Below, piece after piece: positions 59,955 to 64,000 of a DNA stretch of 64,000 nucleotides. A program made the translations under genes and the position numbers. The stretch lies in contig CALMPF010000028.1 in NCBI GenBank assembly GCA_937871505.1, forward strand, positions 31,521-95,520. Direction: 5' to 3'. How positions within the stretch are numbered: the stretch's first letter is position 1; every line of letters begins with the position of its first letter. The notes below the pieces were generated by a model. It had not been told where the DNA came from and did not search any database. It was given only the letters and a program-made list of their open reading frames with translations. The stretch is from an uncultured Planctomycetia bacterium (GTDB taxonomy: Bacteria > Planctomycetota > Phycisphaerae > Phycisphaerales > SM1A02).

Positions 59955-59998
59955 ATGCGTTCTCCTTCGTCGCGACTCGAATCTCGTCGGTCGTAACA

Positions 59999-60173
59999 CT
60001 ACAGCGCCCCTTGGGTCCGTCGCGAGGCGGTCGGAAGGGGATGTTCTGCAAGGAGAAGCGAAGCAGATGGGGCGCCGGTGGCCCCGCTGCGGGCCATCAA
60101 GCACCAGCTGCGAGCTTCGACGCAGCAGAACGCCGCTTCCGGACGCCGCAGCAGGAGACAAGGGGCGCTGGAG
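59999..60173. mobile_element. Non-autonomous element with terminal inverted repeats, copy 2
   Basis: This 175-bp copy differs from the one at 38400-38587 by three substitutions and the absence of 13 bases. Here the terminal repeats can be extended: TAACACT precedes the left end and AGTGTTA follows the right end, so that 19 of 20 bases pair (59994-60013 with 60159-60178). It lies in the gap upstream of the VOC gene. Confidence 0.75.
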
Positions 60174-60563
60174 TGTTAGGGTGAGGGATCGGATGGGGTT
60201 CCAGAGGGGCTTCGGGGGCCTCCGCCCCGCAGATCTTCGCCGGCACGGCGATCGCCAGACGGTCGGTGAGCAGGTGTCGCCGCCCGCGATCCGCACGCGG
60301 GCCTGGAGCGAGAGCGAGCGCCGTCGAAGTCGCGCCCGCGGGCCGGACGCTGCCGGACGCGACGACGCTCGCTTGCAGCGGGGTCCGGCTCAGGAGGGCC
60401 TCCGGAGGTGCGGCGGAGCCGCCCATCGGGCTGGCTTACGATCCGACGTTCGACCCGTCTGCGGCGGCGGACCGCGTGCAACGGACGACATCGCGCCGAT
60501 CGATCCGCCATTCCTCCGACGCCTCCGCGCCACGAGCTTCGCGCGCAGCCGATGCGAATGCCC
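60174..60563. other. Intergenic region right of element copy 2
   Basis: About 390 bp without a recognised gene. An open frame runs through it into the small membrane protein, but its N-terminal part is Arg/Ala-rich and unconvincing. Confidence 0.5.
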
Positions 60564-60577
60564 AAGGAGCGACCGCG

Positions 60578-60820
60578 ATGCTCATCGCCAGCGCACTCAT
60601 CGCCTTGGCCGCGCTCGTGACCTTCGGGATCGCGCTGTACGGCCTGTTTGCAGAGCGCCGCTCCGCCGCGCTGGGCGCGACCGCCTCGGTCATCGCCGTC
60701 GTGGCACTCATATGCGCGTGGCATGCGTGGGCCGAGACCAGGTCGATCCCATGGAGCGTCGGCTACGGAACCGCAGCGGCGGCGAGCCTCGCCGCTGCGA
60801 TCCGCCAGTTCATCGGCTGA
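60578..60820 (+). CDS. Small two-helix membrane protein
   Basis: This 80-residue protein of unknown function has two or three hydrophobic segments: IASALIALAALVTFGIALYG, then after a short basic loop (FAERRS) LGATASVIAVVALICAWHAW, and a weaker one near the C-terminus (GYGTAAAASLAAAI). The start at 60578 is decided by AAGGAG eight bases upstream. The frame is open far to the left, but no other start has a ribosome site. It is convergent with the sulfatase gene. Confidence 0.65.
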   Translation: MLIASALIALAALVTFGIALYGLFAERRSAALGATASVIAVVALICAWHAWAETRSIPWSVGYGTAAAASLAAAIRQFIG

Positions 60821-60924
60821 CGCTGACCGCGATCGGCGCCGCGGGCCCGGCGGTCTCAGGCAGAAACGACCGGGAGAGCGGGGACGAGCGGTCCCGATCG
60901 CCGTCGCCTCAGGCTGCCGGCGCG

Positions 60925-62526
60925 TCAGCCTCGGGGCGCGGTGACCGCCTTCATGACATTCTCCAGGGTGAAGGTGCCGGGCTTCTGCCGCGGCGGGAAC
61001 TCGCGGAAGCTCTGGATCCACTGGCCGATGTACGCCGCTGCCGGAGCGACGAGGAACATGTGCTCCAGGTACCACTGCTGATAGCCCATGGCGTCTTCCG
61101 TGAACGCCCGCTCGAACGGGTCAGCCCTGAGATTGGTCAGCAGCGGAGCGCGGAGTTCGACGAAGGGCATGAGCCAGACCCGCATCCCCTCGGCCTTCTG
61201 CATCAGGAACGTCGCCTTGAGATCTCCGTGCCGCAGCGCCGCCACGCTGCCGTCATCGGTCCAGTAGATGAACTCCTTTCGCGGCCACGCCCCCTGCTTC
61301 CGCAGTGCGGGGCCGAGGTCGTAGCCGTCGAGGTGGACCTTGTAGTCGCGGCCGCCGACGCTGCGCCCCTTGAGCAGATCGGCCCTGACGGTGGGATCGC
61401 CCGCGGCGGCGGCCAGCGTCGGGAGCAGGTCCTCGTGGGCGCCGATGTCGTTGATCAGGGTTCCTGGCGCGATCGTCCCCGGCCATCGCATCACCATCGG
61501 GACGCGATAGCCGCCCTCCCAGTTGGTGTTCTTCTCGCCGCGGAACATCGTGGTTCCGCCATCCGGCCACGTGAAGGTCTCGGCGCCGTTGTCGGTCGAG
61601 TAGATCACGATCGTGTCGTTCTCGATGCCCAGCGCCTTGAGCTTCTCCAGAAGCTGCCCGACGTGACCGTCGTGCTCGACCATCCCGTCCGCGTAGACGC
61701 CGAGGCCCGTCCGACCCTTCGACTCCGGCTTCAGGTGCGTGAAGATGTGCATCCGCGTCGAGTTCCACCAGACGAAGAAGGGCTTGTCGTCCTTCACGGC
61801 CCGGTCGATGAAGTCGAGCGCCTTGGCGGTGACCTCCTCATCGACGGTCTCCATGCGCTTCCGCGTGAGCGGGCCGGTGTCGGTGATCGCGCCGCCGGCG
61901 AAGGAGTGGATCACGCCGCGCGGGCCGAAGCGCTTGCGAAACTCGGGGTCCTTCGGATAGTCGGGGTGCTCGGGCTCCTCCTCGGCGTTGAGGTGATAGA
62001 GGTTGCCGAAGAACTCGTCGAAGCCATGGGCGGTCGGGAGCATCTCGTCGCGGTCGCCGAGGTGGTTCTTCCCGAACTGGCCGGTGGCGTAGCCCCGGGC
62101 GCGGAGCAGGGTGGCGAGCGTCGGATCCTCCGCCTGCATCCCCTCCGGCGCGCCGGGAAGGCCGACCTTGGTGAGCCCGGTCCGAATGGGGGACTGTCCG
62201 GTGATGAACGCCGCCCGCCCGGCGGTGCAGGACTGCTGACCGTACCAGTCGGTGAAGACCGCCCCTTCGCGCCCGATGCGATCGATGTTGGGCGTTCGGT
62301 AGCCCATCATGCCGAGGTTGTACGCGCTGAGGTTGAACTGCCCGATGTCATCGCCCCAGATGACGAGGATGTTCGGCGCCCGCGCCGCCCTCTCTGCCGG
62401 CGCGGCTTCGGCGCTCGCGACGGCAGCCGGAAGCCATCCCGCGCAGAAGACGGCGAGCGCGAAGCGCGCGGAACGTTGCGTCCACGGCACGAGCGGACGG
62501 GTCAGAAAGCTCAGGGCGCGATGCAT
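60925..62526 (-). CDS. Arylsulfatase, exported
   Basis: This 533-residue type I sulfatase removes sulfate from an ester, likely on an algal polysaccharide or small sulfated compound. A signal peptide leads (ARFALAVFCAGWLPAAVASA). The metal site begins NILVIWGDDIGQFNLSAYNL. The formylglycine motif is SCTAGRAAFITGQ near residue 98 (CxAxR), with Cys to be converted by a formylglycine-generating enzyme, which is not in the window. Other family parts are GKNHLGDRDEMLP, FFVWWNSTRMHIFTHL, IVIYSTDNGAETFTWPDGG and EGGYRVPMVMRWPG. Sulfatases are abundant in marine planctomycetes. The gene is divergent from a LysR regulator that may control it. Confidence 0.92.
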   Translation of the reverse strand: MHRALSFLTRPLVPWTQRSARFALAVFCAGWLPAAVASAEAAPAERAARAPNILVIWGDDIGQFNLSAYNLGMMGYRTPNIDRIGREGAVFTDWYGQQSCTAGRAAFITGQSPIRTGLTKVGLPGAPEGMQAEDPTLATLLRARGYATGQFGKNHLGDRDEMLPTAHGFDEFFGNLYHLNAEEEPEHPDYPKDPEFRKRFGPRGVIHSFAGGAITDTGPLTRKRMETVDEEVTAKALDFIDRAVKDDKPFFVWWNSTRMHIFTHLKPESKGRTGLGVYADGMVEHDGHVGQLLEKLKALGIENDTIVIYSTDNGAETFTWPDGGTTMFRGEKNTNWEGGYRVPMVMRWPGTIAPGTLINDIGAHEDLLPTLAAAAGDPTVRADLLKGRSVGGRDYKVHLDGYDLGPALRKQGAWPRKEFIYWTDDGSVAALRHGDLKATFLMQKAEGMRVWLMPFVELRAPLLTNLRADPFERAFTEDAMGYQQWYLEHMFLVAPAAAYIGQWIQSFREFPPRQKPGTFTLENVMKAVTAPRG

Positions 62527-62780
62527 GCGAAGGAGACTCCTGGGGGACTTCGACGACGGCGATCGAGTGGCGGACGACGGTGCGCACGCGCCGCAGGCGC
62601 CCCTCGAGGGACGACGGCCGTCGCTCGGGCGCAGGAAGCGGCGCCGGTCGACGAAGGCGTGATCGGCCGGAGGCGTCCGACAAACGCCCGCCGGTCAGCA
62701 CCGGCTCGCGGTTCGCGTGCACGGTCCCACGCTACGGGGTGGCGAGGTATGCGTCAAATGCATGGAAGTCAGGAACTCGA

Positions 62781-62786
62781 TACACT
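62781..62786 (+). promoter_or_regulatory. Putative -10 box of the LysR gene (leaderless)
   Basis: TACACT lies six bases before the ATG at 62793. TGCGTCAAATGCA just upstream (near 62750) could be a LysR-type operator of the T-N11-A kind. Confidence 0.45.
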
Positions 62787-62792
62787 CGCTGC

Positions 62793-63902
62793 ATGGCCCT
62801 CGAGGTCCGGCACTGCCAGCACGCCCTCGGACTCGCGGAGCACGGCAGCTTCCAGCGGGCCGCCAAGGCGCTGGGAATCTCCCAGCCTGCCCTCTCGCGG
62901 AGCATCCAGAGCATCGAACGGAACACGGGCGTCCGGCTCTTCCACCGCTCGCGCGACGGCGTCGAGCCGACCGATGCCGGCCGCATCTTCCTCGCCCGGG
63001 CCGAGGTGATGGCGGCCGGTGTCGGCGATCTCGAGAGGGAGATGCTCCTCCTCGCCGGACTCGAGACCGGCGAACTTCGCGTCGGCGCGGGGGTCTATCC
63101 GGGGGAGATGCTCGTCGCGGGCGCCGCTGCGGCGATGCACCGAGACCATCCCGGCATCAAGCTCACGCTGACCACCGGCTCGATCGACGCGTTGATCCGG
63201 ATGCTCAAGCGACGCGAGCTCGATCTGCTCATCGGCGACGCGATCACGGCGCAGGCCAACCGCGAGCTCGCCGTCGAGCCGCTCGGGTGGCATCGCGGCC
63301 ACGTCGCCGTGCGGCCAGAGCATCCACTGACGCGGCTGCGGGCCCCGAAGCTCCGCGACATCCTGCGCTATCCCCTCGCCTTCGCGACACGGATCCCGGC
63401 GGACTTTCTCACCGAGCTCTGCCGCGGCCTTGAACGGGAAGCGGGCGACGCGAGAGGAGCGCAGGGAGCGGGCCATCGAAGCGCAGCACGGGCGCTGCCT
63501 GCGATCGGCTGCGACTCCCCGGCGATGCTCCGGAGCATCGTCGCCGCGACCGACGCAGTGACGCTGCTGCCAGGTGCGCTGCTGATCGACGACCTCGAGC
63601 GGGGTCGCCTCGCGACGATCCCCTTCGCCGCGCCGTGGCTCGGGCGAACCTTCGGAGTCCTCCACCTCGCCGCGCGCTCCCTCGCGCCATCCGCCGGGGC
63701 GTTCATCGAGCGCGTCCGCGACGCCGACATCCAGGCGCGGGAGCGCGGCGATCGCGTGAGCGCAACCGAGATGCCGATCGATCAAGACCATGCCGCCAAC
63801 GCATCGCGCCGGGTCAGTCGGACCCCGGGGGCCGATCGAGCCGCCCGAGCCGGCAGGAAGAGCGCTCCGAGTCGATCCGGCGGCGGATCGACGGCCCGTT
63901 GA
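62793..63902 (+). CDS. LysR-family transcriptional regulator
   Basis: LysR regulators bind as tetramers and respond to a small ligand. The 369-residue protein starts with the winged helix-turn-helix: HALGLAEHGSFQRAAKALGI, SQPALSRSIQSIERNTGVRL, FHRSRDGVEPTDAG. The effector domain follows, with LRVGAGVYPGEMLVAGAAAA, IDALIRMLKRRELDLLIGD and HPL-type contacts. It is longer than the usual 300 residues because of an insert near 220-240 and a disordered, Arg/Ser-rich tail of about 55 residues. It is transcribed divergently from the sulfatase, 266 bp apart, so it may regulate it. Confidence 0.9.
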   Translation: MALEVRHCQHALGLAEHGSFQRAAKALGISQPALSRSIQSIERNTGVRLFHRSRDGVEPTDAGRIFLARAEVMAAGVGDLEREMLLLAGLETGELRVGAGVYPGEMLVAGAAAAMHRDHPGIKLTLTTGSIDALIRMLKRRELDLLIGDAITAQANRELAVEPLGWHRGHVAVRPEHPLTRLRAPKLRDILRYPLAFATRIPADFLTELCRGLEREAGDARGAQGAGHRSAARALPAIGCDSPAMLRSIVAATDAVTLLPGALLIDDLERGRLATIPFAAPWLGRTFGVLHLAARSLAPSAGAFIERVRDADIQARERGDRVSATEMPIDQDHAANASRRVSRTPGADRAARAGRKSAPSRSGGGSTAR

Positions 63903-64000
63903 CGCGGAGCCGCGCGGCGTCAGCGACCGAGCCGTGATCGATCCCGCAGAGCCTGCCCATCGCACGCGACAAGCCTCGAACGCGATCCCGCCGATCCGGG

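Noticed and set aside
63903..64000. Start of another gene at the right edge
   Set aside because: Fewer than 100 bases remain after the LysR stop codon and no start, motif or ribosome site can be judged.

Overview
The window is very GC-rich chromosomal DNA that looks like a planctomycete, most likely of the class Phycisphaerae. The evidence is three secreted proteins ending in paired dockerin-like repeats of the form DLNGDGIVDGADLGLLL, two secreted paralogs with a PEP-CTERM-like tail (IPAPAGLAVLG then RRRR), a planctomycete-type CC..C..CC motif in a LamG protein, futalosine-type menaquinone synthesis (mqnE), a sulfatase, and little use of Shine-Dalgarno sites. No rRNA, tRNA, CRISPR array or prophage was found.

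Layout. 0-9 kb: an EF-hand secreted protein, an amidohydrolase-like protein that has lost its metal ligands, scpB, two PEP-CTERM-like paralogs with unusually clear promoters, ribosome binding sites and hairpins, and a tRNA-dihydrouridine synthase. 9-21 kb: a P1B-4 metal ATPase, a Xer-type recombinase, a small Cys-rich protein, trpS, a CPBP protease, trpC, asd, gpmI, a transposase remnant and a UbiA prenyltransferase. 21-25.4 kb: leucine dehydrogenase, a VLCAD-like acyl-CoA dehydrogenase and an enoyl-CoA hydratase, all leftward. 26-34.5 kb: a nucleotide-sugar dehydrogenase, a lactonase-like MBL protein, small membrane or exported proteins, a deoC-aldehyde dehydrogenase pair and mqnE. 34.6-39.3 kb: a secreted alpha/beta hydrolase, a YdeP/FdhF-type molybdopterin oxidoreductase and convergent mobA. 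39.6-52 kb: a loose tryptophan-degradation region (SDR, ALDH8-type dehydrogenase, RidA-type deaminase, kynB, kmo, kynU) interrupted by a glycosyltransferase, an AIM24 protein, a glycine-repeat membrane protein and a LamG protein. 52-64 kb: murJ, an MFS exporter, a Pro/Ala- and Trp-rich exported protein, a dockerin-like protein, a VOC protein, a small membrane protein, a sulfatase and a divergent LysR regulator.

How the genes fit together. kynB, kmo and kynU would carry N-formylkynurenine to 3-hydroxyanthranilate. The ALDH8 enzyme and the RidA protein fit the later 2-aminomuconate steps. Tryptophan dioxygenase, 3-hydroxyanthranilate dioxygenase and ACMSD are not in the window. deoC plus ALDH would turn deoxyribose-5-phosphate into glyceraldehyde-3-phosphate and acetate or acetyl-level products. 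mqnE and perhaps the UbiA protein serve menaquinone synthesis. mobA would supply the guanylylated cofactor for the oxidoreductase beside it.

The less expected signals are: (1) a 175-188 bp element with terminal inverted repeats, present twice at about 98% identity; (2) TANNNT boxes 5-11 nt before the start codons of 13 genes, which suggests leaderless transcripts; (3) a short dispersed motif in three places, one inside a 160-bp inverted-repeat element; (4) a GxxAxG-repeat membrane protein translationally coupled to kmo; and (5) a Trp/Cys/Gly-rich exported protein. All functions are inferred from sequence reading; no database search was possible.
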